Shown piece by piece: positions 1-63,548 of a stretch of DNA of 64,000 bases (position 1 is its first letter; each line of letters opens with the position of its first letter). The stretch is taken from the NCBI GenBank assembly GCA_018881555.1, contig JACAXG010000012.1, positions 744,001 to 808,000 of the forward strand. Reading direction: 5' to 3'. Under the pieces are notes generated by a model. It made no database searches and was not told where the DNA came from. It was given only the letters and a program-made list of their open reading frames with translations. A program made the translations under genes and the position numbers. This DNA comes from Amblyornis subalaris. Its lineage: Eukaryota > Chordata > Aves > Passeriformes > Ptilonorhynchidae.

Positions 1-3000
1 AGACTGAAGTGATAGAAGTTTTTGTTTAAGATACCAAAACAAAACTGGAAGGAGAAAATAAAAAAGAAAAAGAGAGGTGAGTACTTTGGCTTATGGTACT
101 AAGCCAATTACCAAACTCATTCCACCTCTAGCCAGAGCAGATTTTGGGGTTTGCTTGTTTATAGTTTTGGGGGTTTTACCCCAAACTCTGTGTATTAACC
201 AACACAGGAGTAGCCCTACTAGGTACCTCCAGCCAAGTATATTTTTCCTGTGACTTTACATGTAATTAATTTTGTAAGAAAGAGGTCAAAAAACCACACC
301 AACATAAAAGCCGGAAGGTTAGCACTTGAGCTCCTGCTCAGACTCGTGAGCGATACCTCATCATCTGTGTTCTGGTATGCACAGGAAATCACATTCGACT
401 CGAGTCACATGAAACCACCTGCTACCAGCTACTCCCTGGACTTGTATGTGTCTGTTCAGAGCCCCGGAAGGTATATTCCTCAGAACTCATCAAATGCCAC
501 AGTTTCCAGCTATGTTAGCAGAAGAAGTGTTTTTCTATGAAATACACACACAAACATTTACATGTAAATAACAGAGTGTGACATTACAGGCAATTCTGCC
601 TTAGCATTTTCCCTACTGTCTGTTTAAAATAAGATATGCAATAACAGAAATATCTCATTCACCAGTAAAACATTTCCATTTGCCCCTTTTATTCTTCCAT
701 AGGCTTAACTAATCTAGTGTGCAGGAACGGTATTAAATTAGGTCCTGGGACATTCCAAATTACTGTCAGTAAATTATCTTCCTGTCATAGGAGCTAATTT
801 AACCATCTTAGATTGCTTCAGATAATTTGCAATTCTTAACTATTAACCATTAACAAGTCTCCTAATTTAACATGAAATATCTCTGTTATTAATCCAAGTA
901 GTCAAATCCTCTGACAGTGACCTTCCTAAATCTGTAACTGTAACAGCTTGGTGGTTAGACCGGAAATTTCAAATCTAGGGCGATAATTCCTCCCCACTCC
1001 CTTTCCCTGGTGGTATGAACAGTCCTGCAGGAGGACTAAATCACAGGCAACTGCTTCCAGCCCCTCTTTGCAGAGTTCCTGCCAGGGTCTGTTGCCAAGA
1101 CACATGGTGTGCACAGACGTACCAGAAAAAGCAGGATTACAGATTTCATTCCTCCCTACTCTCAAACACCACTTCCTCCTGAGGCCGAGGATACAGGAGT
1201 ATCAGCATTTCAATGTAGCAATTGCTCAGTCTGGGTCAGAGTTACACATTGTGGCAACAGATCAAGCCAGTGAGAACCAGTACTTTCAGTTCACTGCAAA
1301 ATTCAAGCACAGTCTCTCAACTACATTTGAGCTTTAAAACACTAATGGTCTGTATTAAGCATTTAATACTAGGGCCTTTCAAGAGCTTTGCATGGAATTA
1401 CCTAAAACAGACTGCTGATAATTCCACTTCCGGGGCAACATACTCCAAGACACAATAGTGAAAAAGATGGAAAATAAATTGGAAATTCCTGTCTCCAGCT
1501 GATAAAGCAACTCTGACAGTAGAGAATTTTTTGACAAGTTAGTTGTACTGAGAAAACTATGAAAACAGAAAGGTATTAAATACATGTTAAGGACAGATAA
1601 ATCAGTCTGGATGGTTTCCAACTTGAGTAACACAGTTAAATACCACCACTTGTATAAAGAGTACCATGGCATTCTTTAAAGATTATTTCAGACTGTGAGT
1701 TGTGCTTCTGATCCACGACAAGGCATTTGCAATAAACAGAGGCTGTTGTTAATTTAGCACACCCGACTGAATTACTGAATGAGTCCAACCCTGCTCTGAC
1801 TGGGAAAAAAATAAGAGAATCTGACCATCCAGGTAAAGAATTACTTAAATGCAGTGATTCTGCTGCCAGAATTCCTCCTTTATGAAGGTAATTTTTAATT
1901 TTTATGGGTACTATTAACCTTTTTTTGGAACGTACTGCTAGGAAAAAACATGCAAACTGTCATCTAAAATGTAATGGGTTGTCATGGTGGAGCCTCATTG
2001 CAGAAGAGGAAAAAAGAAAAAAGCAGAGGAGCACTTTCTTCTTGCTCAACCCCCACCACTCCCAGCCCCTCCTGCTCCTGATTAAGGTTGCCCATATCCC
2101 TGCCCTCTGCCCTGTCCCAAATCCCCAGGCACTCCTCTTTAAACCTTACGGTCCACACTCCCGAGCCTCATATTAAGTTGTTTCTGCCCATAAAGCTCTG
2201 AATATTTGCATCAACTTCCATGACAAAATCTCAACAGTGAAGAGAGTCAACAGTGAAGAGGAAACACAACTCAAGTGCTGTCAAAGGTACCTTGCTAAAC
2301 ACAATGTATATAGTCAGCCAGCAGCTGCTCTGAACTTTGGTGAATGTCCCATACGCAAAATAACTCTTGCCTTTAAGTTAGAAAATATAAAAAAATTCTA
2401 AATTTCTTTTCTACTACCTCTGAATCTACACTGCTGGGCAGTGATATAGACAGCTTGTAGCCCTCGTGGTCAAATAAGCACTTTGCAAAGTGCCAACCAA
2501 AAGAAAAGTGTGCTACTTAGTACAGTGCACACTCCTGCACTCCCCTCAAACACACACACACATTGATCATGTGCTAGCTCTGACCCTACTCACATGCTCA
2601 GGCTTCCATCAGAAGCAAAGCCAGACACACAGTGCAAAGACTTCTAACTCTGCCTACCTCCTACCACTGAGATAGGACACAGCCAGAGCTTACATGAGGA
2701 AGAGGTTTGCACCACAGAGCATTCTTCTCTCAAAAGCAGGACAGTTAAACTAACAAAACTCACTCTGCTCAATTACGCATCAGATTTTTGGTTTTTTCAA
2801 GACACTGCCAACAGTGTACCCAGGCTCCAGGGTATCTGCTTTTCAAAACTATTTTTTCCGTTTAAAGGAAACTTTCTGATTCCTAAAATTGAAATTCTTA
2901 TTTCCTCACTGTCTACCAACAACCATCTAAACGTCCATAAATACAACGCATTAACCTAGTTACCAGACTTGCTTATACAGAGAGTACGGAGAGGGAATTT

Positions 3001-4433
3001 ATTCCACCCATGAATTAAGAGGANCCTTAAGAAGAACAAAAGTTCACTGTGCAAATAAGAGCTTGGAAACTCAAGTCTCCCAGGATCAGTCCTCCTTCAC
3101 TTCTGGCTTAAAAGCTGCAGAAAACTGAAAGCATAATCCCTGACATTTCACTATACCTCAAGACTAAAATGTTTGCTCTCTGAATATGCCAACACTGCAA
3201 GTAACTGCGTAGAAGCTCNTCACTCTATAGGTTTCATCATAATTTATAAATACCCAAAGCATCTCACTGCTACATCCACATAGCAGCACAAATTGGTCTG
3301 TTTGTAAATGGTTTCATCTACCTGCCAGCAGAGAGATGAAAAAGAATATTGATAGCCTAACTGGGCACTTATGTAAATTGGACAACTAAAATGATTCCAA
3401 ATAATCTCTAAGTCTTTCCTATTCCCACAATAAAATTCATTAGTCTTCCCTTTTGTAAACAACCTTTGGCAGCCAAGCAATTTTTTTGTAGCTGTCACTA
3501 GAAAAGTAGTCAAAGAACAGGGAAGAACATAGATTTTGAAAGTTGGCACACATTATAGGTTTTTTTCTGATTACTAACAGCTGAAACCAGGACACCAACA
3601 ATTTTTGATGTTACCGTTTTAAAGCTATTTGTTATGCATAAATCCACTATTNGTTTCTAACATGCTGGTTGTAATTTTCTAATTACTTCTGGCTTCTTAA
3701 CTTTTTGTTAGCATAAAAACTGTAACATTTAACTTTTCCCCACAGCAACAATTAAGAATTTACAACCTCTCATAGATATCCTGTCAACACAAACTGGATG
3801 TAAGCAAGTTTTAAAGTGAGTGGTAGTAAGTTTTTAAGAAAAAACATTAAAAAGCTACCATACACATAAAAAGCTATCAAAGTTTCTTATGAAAAAATAG
3901 TTTTATCCAATTACTAGACTGCATAATTAAGCAATTCAAATATTAGTTATGAACTGATTTTAATTAAAGATAATCTGACTCATTTTAACTAAGTATAAAT
4001 TTAAGTCAGACAACATATTTGTATCCATTTTCTAAAATACCCGTCACTTCTCCACAGTGGCTGATCAAACTTGCCAGTGAGAAACATTTTGAGTAGGCAA
4101 CTTGTAATACAGCTATGGTTTATTTCTGTCAGAACCTGACTGCTGAAGTGTGAAAGAAACTCATTAAAAATTTCTCACTGTGATTCTGCATTATAAGGAA
4201 AAAAAAAAGAAAGAAAATACTTAATGAAGGGTACACTTAGCCTGAAGCCACATTCATATTCTGCTTTTCATTTTACACTATTTTGGTAAGCAATTAAAAG
4301 ACAGCAATTAGACACAGAAACACTATTCATACTGGTCATACTGGGAGATTTTAACACCGACTTTATGTTAATATTATGCAAGTAATGAGGGAGATCAAGA
4401 TAATACAGCTAAATAAAGAGAAGAACCTCTTAC
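1..4433 (-). other. STK39: STK39 intron, partial (after the CCT-entry exon)
   Basis: AT-rich sequence with no coding exon that I recognise. The remaining CCT-domain segments (NSRKELND, RFEFTPG and following) were looked for on the minus strand and not seen, so they should lie left of the window. A short CA run is at about 2550-2562, and a 16-base direct repeat of caacagtgaagag occurs at about 2231-2260. Confidence 0.75.
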
Positions 4434-55502
<51,069 letters not shown>

Positions 55503-57719
55503 GATGCTGCCGGAGCGCCCAGGCACCCGACGACCTTCTCCAAACTTCCCCTCCAGCAACACCTTTCAGCCGCGCTCTGCCTGCCTCCCTCCCGCCCGCC
55601 CTGCCCGCGCAGCCGGCCGCCCGCCCGGCGGAGGGAGGAGGCAGGGCACCGAGGGGGAGGAGGCAGAGGCGGGCGCCGCCGCCGGCTCCGGCCGCTCTCC
55701 CCGCGCCGCTGCGGAGCGACGGAGCCCGAGTCCGGTGCCCGGGCCCGGCGGTACCGGTGCAGCGTCGGCAGAGCGAGGCGGTGCCCGCTGACGCGCCTCC
55801 GCCCGAGGGAGAAGCGCGGGCTCTCCGGCGGAGGCGCCCCGCGGGAGCGACCCGGCGCTCGCCGGCTTCCCCAGCGCCGCGTAACCTGCCCGCCGGCTGG
55901 CGGCAGCTCTGGCCATCGTCCTTCCCCGCTCATCCCGCGGCTCGCTGGGATGCTCTCCGCGGCTAGAAGCACTGCGAGGTCCTGCCTAGGGCGGCGGGCT
56001 GAGCGTGTGCAGGCCACGGTCCTGCCGGCGTGCTCCCGAACCCCGTCAGGGCCGAGCGCGGGGCCGGGGTGGGCTGGAGGGATGCCACATCGCGTGGAGG
56101 GATGCTGGAAAGCACCTGTTAGGCCCGGAACATAAGCACACAGCTCTCGAGCATACAAGTGTCGCTGCTGAGAGCGCTGCTGCTGCAAGATGACTTTTAA
56201 TTAAATTTAAGGACGTGAAGAAACCATTTGCTTTCATCGGTGACCGGGCTGCAGTCCTGCAAAGTGGTTAAATCACCATATGACATGAGTGGCCCTCTCC
56301 AGGATGAGTAGCTTAGCTGCAGCATGTAACCTCAGCACAGACACTGCCTCAGATCATGCCACAAAGGACTGAGGACAGTTGAAATTGCACCCCTTGGCTA
56401 ACCAGAACCAAGTGATTTATACAAACAATCATAATTAAACTTCTCTCGTGCTTCCCATTATACAGTGTGAGGTTAAAAAAAAAACCCTGGGGTTAAATGA
56501 AACTCTGCTGTTAGTAACAGTATAGATTTTTTTTCTACCCTCTTAGTAGTGTTAAGTGTTTGTGATACCAGCAGGATTTTACTTAGTATGAAGTAATTTA
56601 GAAAACAGTTATTTGTGACGTCTACAGCCTCACTCCTACTTCGAATGCTTTGCATTTTAAGATTTATGGAGCTCTGGAAAGAAGACTGGTAACAGAAGAC
56701 TTCCATGTAGTTCAAAATCTTAGTTCCTACTACAGAATTTATTTGAGGTAATTAGAACTAACACAGTATGCGAGCAGGAATGCTGTCAAAGTCAGCACTG
56801 TTTAAAAGAACTGAACCTCACAAATCGTTAGGAAGTATGATGAAGTGTGATTTAAAGCCAAGAAAAGATACATGTAACAACTAACACCTGTTAGATACTT
56901 TAATCAGTCCTAGTTCAGTTCCGGGTAATGCTCTTTTACTAACTAAATTTTTTTGTGTGTGGTATTCAGTGAAGAATCAGTTAATAGGTTATTCCAAAAA
57001 GGAAAGCAAGTTACTTCTGTCTTGCTGTGTGGCTGAGAAAGCTGAAGGAAGTCCTAATCACTGATTAACATTTCATCAGAAGTTGTATCAGCAACTTGAA
57101 AAAATTGAATCATTTGTGCACTGCACTTCCATTTTCTCACAAGCAGCAGTTAAGCTCAGTATAGAGACTTCTAGCAGTAGAAAAAAATTTTGTGCTAAAG
57201 TAATGATTCCTCTCAGTCTGACTTTTAAAAGTTAGCTGATTGAAATATTTTCCTATACACAAACTAGAAATTATTTGCCACAAAGTAAAGGTCAGCAAGA
57301 CTTGGAAGAGGAAGTATTAAATTGTCATTCAGCGTTAAGTTTAATGCCAAGACCTTTCTGCCAGGAACAGCATTTCAAAAAAAAAGTAAAAGAGCAACAG
57401 CACAGGCCAAATCAATCAGCACAGAAAATGGTTTACTCACTATTAATGGAAAACAGCCAACTTCTCCGTCTGTACTCAGTTGTTGTTGGGGGGTGGAAGT
57501 GGTTAGTTCTTGAGCCGTGAGTTTCTGTGATGCTGCTGCCATATCACTATCTAAACTGCTGGTTAACATCTGATACCATTATAGTTATTTTTGTCCTGAT
57601 TATTGTCGGAATTTTCCAACTAATCCCTACAATTTTGGGAATTTCTAGAGTGCACCTGCACTCTGCAATTCGTTGAAATGAGCAGCTTTCACAGGAGGAA
57701 CCTTCCAGGATAGCAATTT

Positions 57720-57960
57720 CATAAAGAGCCGGACCGGTGGGAAGTGTTCCGTGCGTTCAGGGCATAGCTCGGGAGAAGGTCCCTCGCCAGCCCCGGGTGC
57801 GTGGGCACAGCGAGAGCGGGGCCGGGGCCGGCTCGGGAGCCGCTCGCCCTCTGCCGCAGGCGGCGGGGAAGGGCCCTGCAGCCCCGGGCTCGGCCGTGCT
57901 CCGCCGCGCCGACAACGCCCTGCCCCCGGAAGGCTTTCCCGACACTGGAAAAAACAGCAA
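57720..57960. promoter_or_regulatory. second CpG-rich patch upstream of STK39
   Basis: About 240 bases with dense CpG and GC-box-like runs (gcggggccggggccgg near 57817) lie about 2.2 kb upstream of the STK39 start codon. AT-rich sequence separates the patch from the main island. Both strands carry open frames only because stop codons are rare in such GC-rich DNA. It may be an alternative promoter, an upstream non-coding RNA promoter or an enhancer. Confidence 0.5.
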
Positions 57961-58996
57961 CCTGCAGATTTCGGAGGTTCCAGAGAAACAGCTAGGACTC
58001 ATGTAAAAATCACTGTTCTCCGAATTGATAACGGCTCAAAATAGTCCCATCTGATTGTGGTTTGGTCTTTCTGAGTGCTTGAAGACATAGGATTCCGCGA
58101 GATTGTCTGGGTCACTGAGTCCAGTCACCAAATGATTGATTCCAAAGCNAATAAAGGCTTTACACAGCCAGGTTACAAAACTGGCAGTATTTAAAACCAC
58201 GTAGACCACCATGGGAGAAGAGTTAAGCCATGCTCAGACCTTTTGAAAGTTCCCACAGTACTCTCTGCAGATGGGACAGAAAAGTGTTTAGAGCAAAATA
58301 ACTCAGGCTCCTTTTCTAGGTTTGCAGAATTTAGGCAGGATAACATTGGTGCTTACAACAACATTGCAGACCAACTAATTAGCTTTAAACATAAGCATAC
58401 CTATATAAAATCAAAGACAAGCATGAGGACTGAGGTTTATTATCAATGGTACATCCACTAGTAGCACAGACAAGGGACAGCATTTACCTGAACTACTTTT
58501 CTGAATAGAAAGGCAGCAGATGCAACCAAAGCAACAATATAACCTAGCATAGGCTAATCCAGAGTGAGAAAGGACTCTTCTCTCTACTGTCACTTCTACC
58601 TCAGAGAAACAAGTGAAGTAAAACCACCTTCTCTCCCAAAAATGGCCTAAGAATGCAGTTATGACTATCACGTACTGCAGCACAGGTCTCTGCAATTATG
58701 TAGGTAAGGTTTGAAAGCCTCTAATTTGGTAGCAGTGAGGGATGGCTGTGCTTTAAACAATGTCATGAGATATGAAGGCTGACACAACAGCAGCTGGTAC
58801 TGATGGGAGCAGACTAAATGCTTTCAACTTCACTTTCTCCTCTAGTGAATGCATAGTTCAATAGGTAACATGCCCGTTATTGTCACTAGGATGCTTGCTT
58901 TCATCAAAGCACACAGTTTAGGTTAGTTTCTGCTCACAAAGAATACATGAGTACCTTCTTGGCAATTCACATTACAAAAAGCATTATACTTTGTAT

Positions 58997-59230
58997 GGAA
59001 TCACAGAATCGTTCGGGTTGGATGAGACCTCTGGAGATCATCCAGTTCAACCCTGCCCCGACCAAGGTAGGGTCACCTAGAGCAGGTTACACAGGAACAC
59101 ATCCAGGTGGGTTTTGAATGTCTCCAAAGAAAGAGACTCCACAACCTCCCTGGGCAGCTTGTTACAGTGCTCTGCAACCCCCAATATAGAGAAGTTCTTC
59201 CTCATGTATAGATGGAAACACTGGAACATT
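58997..59230 (-). mobile_element. CR1-type LINE, 5'-truncated 3' tail
   Basis: The plus strand reads ggaatcacagaatcgttcgg, then typical CR1 3' landmarks in reverse orientation: a ttggatgagacctctggaga segment, agatcatccagttcaaccct, acctccctgggcagcttgtt and gaagttcttcctcatgt. The element therefore lies on the minus strand with its 3' end near 58997. Similarity fades near 59230, fitting the usual 5' truncation of CR1. CR1 is the dominant retrotransposon of birds and reptiles. It lies about 3.5 kb upstream of the STK39 start codon. Confidence 0.9.
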
Positions 59231-61279
59231 TACACTGGAAAACTTTTGATTCCAAAGGCACTGTCAGTTGGGTTGCTACTAAGTCTCACTGAAGTTAATG
59301 TCTATCAAAGCAAAATAACCTTACAAAATAAGCCATTTCTATTTTTTTCCTAGGTTGAAGGCCTTGATACTTTCATCTCTTTTCTTATCCCCTCCTCCTT
59401 GTAAACCTTTGCAAGCTGTTCCACTCAGCATATTAGTCTTTTTAAATTCCTAGGAAAAAGTTGTGTTCTGGATATTAATGATGAGCCAATAACCATTAAG
59501 CTAAAGTTTGTTGCTATATAGTCAAATGGCCCTCTTAATTATTTACTTATGTGCCACACCTCAAATTGTTACTGGTCCTTGCAAAAAGCATTTTTATAGG
59601 TATTTTTAATTTGAACAATCTGGTTTTCAGGCCACAGATACAGGAAGTACATCTTTGTCTCAACCCTTTTGAAAGCGAAAAGCCTTGACAGGCATATTGA
59701 AAACATCACTTAAAAAGAATAACAGAGCCTATGTGAGCTTCTCTGCAGAGCTGGAGAGCAGGTACAGCCTCGGTGTCAACAGAGCTTGTTCCTCAGTCTC
59801 ACGGCTGGCATTGCANGGTAGGAACCCCTGTTAAGGCAGTTAAGTCATCTCATCTGCCCATCCAGCTTTTCAAAAAAGGCCATGAGAACACATTCTGCAG
59901 TTAACTTGCTGTTGCTGCCAAACCAGCCCAAACTTTAAAATTACCAGCTAAATATTACTAGCTCATTCTAGCACCGTGAGCACCAGTGGCTAATTACCTA
60001 AATCATGATGACACACCAATGATTATATATTTCAAACATTCAAAATTCAGAATTTTCATANATTTAGAATATTTACATGCTAGCCATTCATGTATGGGCA
60101 ACAATAACCTTTTTGCAACAAATGCCTTTTGTACTCTGCAGGAATCACAATTTCCACTATGATTTTTTCAATGAATTTAGGATACAGTCACCATGAAAAT
60201 GACAGTGAAGTAAAGATTATTGTTGCTTTTGAACNAGAGTTTAATATAATTAAGGTGATGTGGAGGTGTCTGGCTTACTGAGGCTTTTACCTGGAATAAA
60301 CTGTCCATAGTTGTGAATGAATAAAACTCAAACATATAAAAGAGTTGATCTAGGAACTTCTATGGCTTTCATCACTGTAGGATATGAACATCTCATGCAT
60401 ATTAATAAATTAATCTTCACATACGAAAAGACCGGGGAATATATAATTACCTCAATTTCGCAAGTGGAAACAGAAAAAGCTTAAAGGATTTGCTAAAGGT
60501 CATAAAAGAAGTCTGTAGCAAAACTGGGAGTGTAACATATTTTCTAAAGATGGGATTTCACACAGCCTCACAGCAAGATCAGAGATCTAATCTGGTTGAC
60601 AGCTAATTCCTGGTTTGGTTCATCTGAAAACATTGGCTAGTCACCAGGCAGCCAAACAAGTGATAGACAGGATAAACAAGGGAGACATGACAAAAATGTG
60701 GTGAATAGCGGGGAATGGGATATGCCACCATTTAAGCAGGAGCACAGTTTTAGCTTTGTTAGATGGTCATGGAATGACACTAAGTCCAAAACAAATACTT
60801 TAATTATAAAAGGCTATTCATCGTTTGAGTAAATGACCCTAGCCTTTGTTCAATTTCTTTTTATAGGATCAGGGAAGAAACAGTTCATACTTTACTGGAA
60901 AGCTACAAGCTTCAATTAAGCAATGTTTATAAAGTGCTTGAGTTCTTGGGATTTAAACACTGCTAAAGGTTTTCCTTTAAGTTTTGGGGATGTAAGTTAA
61001 AATAATTTCATAATCTGAGTGCCATAAGTGTGTCTGTACAACAAACTCAACCATTGTGATTACATTTAAAATTTCCAATTTTTTTTCCTGGGAAAAACTG
61101 GGGCCTGATGGGCAGTGCTTCCTGAGAAATCAAAATGGCACCTAAAACCAAAATAAACCTTGCTTGTATTTTATGCTTTCTCTCCAACATTACGATTTAC
61201 AAANGAGAAATTAAACTGTCCAGTGCTGCTGGCTAAATTTCCCCTCAAGGAAGTCAACAAGATTCCCAATCCAACTTGA

Positions 61280-61980
61280 GCATTATAAAAAGCTCAGACT
61301 CCTGTCTCTCAGGGCAGCTTGCTCAGCTTTCACAGGACTGGCAGAGCTCCTCAGTCTAGGTCATCCTTGAGGAAGAAAGCTGTTTAATGAAGAGGTTCTG
61401 CTTGAGCAAGTCATGTCAGGGAGCAGCGAGAGCTGGGCTGCCCTGGAGGGCAGGTGAGCCAGGAGCCACAGGTGCCAGTGAGGCAGCAGGGCTAGTGGCC
61501 ACACCAAGCAGGAGACATCTTGTCAGTAACCCAGCCAGGCATGGGGGCAGGCCCAGGGATGGCAGCCAGAGTTGGCTAACAATGACTGCCAGGTGAGTCT
61601 AGGGACAGGGCAGGTCCAAGCTGCAGCTAGGGAGCTCACTCAGCAAGGCAAGGTCAGGAAAATCAAGGTGCAAGACCGGGCACTACTATATTGTAGTAAG
61701 CTAAGGCAAGGACCAAACATACCCACAGCATTGCTCAGGCAAGAACCACAGGCAAAGGTCTGAGCTTGAGCACAGCAGAAGACTCAGGCAAGGCTTCTCA
61801 TAGCTCTGTCTTGCAACTCGGCTGTTTTCACAGCACTTTGATCCTAGGTTACAGAGCAGCCACCATGTCTGAGCTGGCCTTGTGTACAGACAGTAAAACC
61901 TCTAGGTGTAGGGAAAGAGGTTGCAAATCCAGTTGGTGTGCTCAGAGCCCTGGCAACATGGGTTTAGCATGAAGAAGCCT
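61280..61980. repeat. Purine-rich, repeat-like segment of unknown family
   Basis: About 700 bases, more GC- and purine-rich than the flanks, with recurring aggcaag and gcagg words (for example near 61643, 61700, 61736, 61786). A TATA-like attataaaaagctcag lies at its left edge. It looks like a retroelement or LTR-derived piece, but no terminal repeats or coding motifs were recognised. Small open frames in it are not supported. Confidence 0.35.
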
Positions 61981-62859
61981 TGAGTGTTTCTCTTGTTAGG
62001 AGTGCTTGCCATACCCACCATTAATTTCCAGAGTCACATGACAGATCAAAAGTACTGTCAGTGTAGCTTCAGATTTTGATTCAGAAAACTGCCTATTGCT
62101 CTAATTCCCTCTACTCTAATGAAGTGCTGAAACATGGCATGAAACTAGCCAAAGGGGAAAGTTCAGAAGTTACCATCCTTTCCTGTGTATCAGCTGAATC
62201 TCATAAATCTTCCTGGCATTAAGACAGGCTATGGAATAATGTCTGAAACAAAAATCCAGCAACATGGAGTAAATCCAGCAAATGAGTAGCCTCCACTCTA
62301 GGAAGATTAAAATACTAGTTAAAGCATTAAAAATAGAACCTAAAGAAAAATCTCTCTTCCTCAGAACAGTGAGGTGCTTTAAAATTCTGAAACTCTTCCT
62401 TTCTCCTCTCTCTGTATCTCCTAGAATGTTCATAGTATTAAAAAATTTGTTGACTCAAATGTTTAGGTGTTAGTCTTCTTTAAAAGACCTTTAACAATTG
62501 CTTTGGGTCTTGCACCACTTATGTAAGCCAGGAAAGGAGGTTTTAAATGTAGCATTATAAACAACATTATTTTCTAATGCATCCCTTATTGTTTTTATGA
62601 TTTCTTTAAAAATCTAATTTATCCAAGAATGACAGAAACCTAAACTAATCAACATTGTGTTTCCAATAGACAAGAAACAGAAATTAGGCAGTTTAGGCAC
62701 AACTTGCTTTTAAGTTTTACTGGTGTATCATTAAAACAAACAAAACATGCCAATAGACATCATTATTCACAGATGATGTCCCCATAAAAGCCCCATTTAG
62801 TATATACCACTAGGTACAACATGCCAAGACACAACTCCTAATTTTGTTTCAATGTTTAC

Positions 62860-62996
62860 CAATAGTAGAATCAACTGCGCACGAACGTCGGCGACTCTGG
62901 TTTAAGCAGGTTTTGCTGTTACAGCCTGTAGTGCATCCCCTGCAAATACAGCAAAGTGCGAGCTCTGATCTGCTACTCTGGCCAGTACAATTGCAC
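62860..62996 (-). other. Candidate exon B, cysteine-rich in the frame joined from exon A
   Basis: This 137-base stretch has an acceptor (TGCTTTTGTAG) and donor (GTAAAC) on the minus strand and lies 238 bases downstream of candidate exon A. Joining the two keeps the frame open and gives a Cys-rich segment. It begins CNCTGQSS and continues through CCICRGC and GCNSKTCLN to an RRRSC near the end, with ten cysteines. Its 3' part has several CpGs, unusual for this AT-rich flank. It could be a real coding exon, a non-coding RNA exon or chance. Confidence 0.22.
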
Positions 62997-63234
62997 CTAC
63001 AAAAGCAGAAACCACACTTTGACTAGTTCTGTTTGCTATGCTTATGTAAGGCTGCTCACTGTACTAACATAAAAGCCTAATTTTGCCAATATACAAAAAA
63101 AGTACCAGGAAATGTTGCCAGTAAAATGCAAATTATCTCTGTTGATAAACAAGTCCTAGCAGGCACAGCTTTGTTTTACCAGTGATTACACCACCAACCA
63201 ACACATGGCATAGTACTGGTATGAAAGTACTCAC

Positions 63235-63548
63235 TGATATAGGTCGTACCACTTAGCCAGAGCATCAGCTGGAGTGATGTAGTTCTGGGATGTGATCTTT
63301 GAGTGGCACCAGAGAGAGCTGTATGGGAAAACAATGCTACAAGACAGGGCAGCAGGCACAGCTTGCTCTGGGATGTGTAGGGCCCGGGGTAAATATTGCT
63401 GGGTAACAACCAAAAGGCAAGAATGGTATTTGATAGGAAGAATGGGCTGTCTGGAAGCTCTGGGACAATTGAACAGAACAATTGAACTGAACAAAACGAC
63501 AGTACAAAAGACAACAGGAAGATACTTAAACATAGCTTTCATCTGAAT
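63235..63548 (-). other. Candidate exon A of an unrecognised spliced transcript
   Basis: This 314-base stretch is bounded by a good acceptor (AATCTGTTACAG) and a near-consensus donor (GTGAGT) on the minus strand. One frame is open throughout. Its first ATG (63542) starts MKAMFKYLPVV, continuing with a hydrophobic stretch to about residue 24, like a signal peptide or signal anchor. The frame ends in KWYDLYQ, the Gln codon being split by the donor. A second frame also lacks stops over most of the exon, so coding is not proven. No family was recognised. Confidence 0.25.

Noticed and set aside
57737..58044. Overlapping Pro/Arg-rich frames in the upstream CpG-rich patch.
   Set aside because: Composition artefact: all frames are open together and none has recognisable content.
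62844..63026. A 60-codon plus-strand frame over candidate exon B.
   Set aside because: The splice signals flanking this stretch are on the minus strand, and the plus frame has no matching acceptor or donor.
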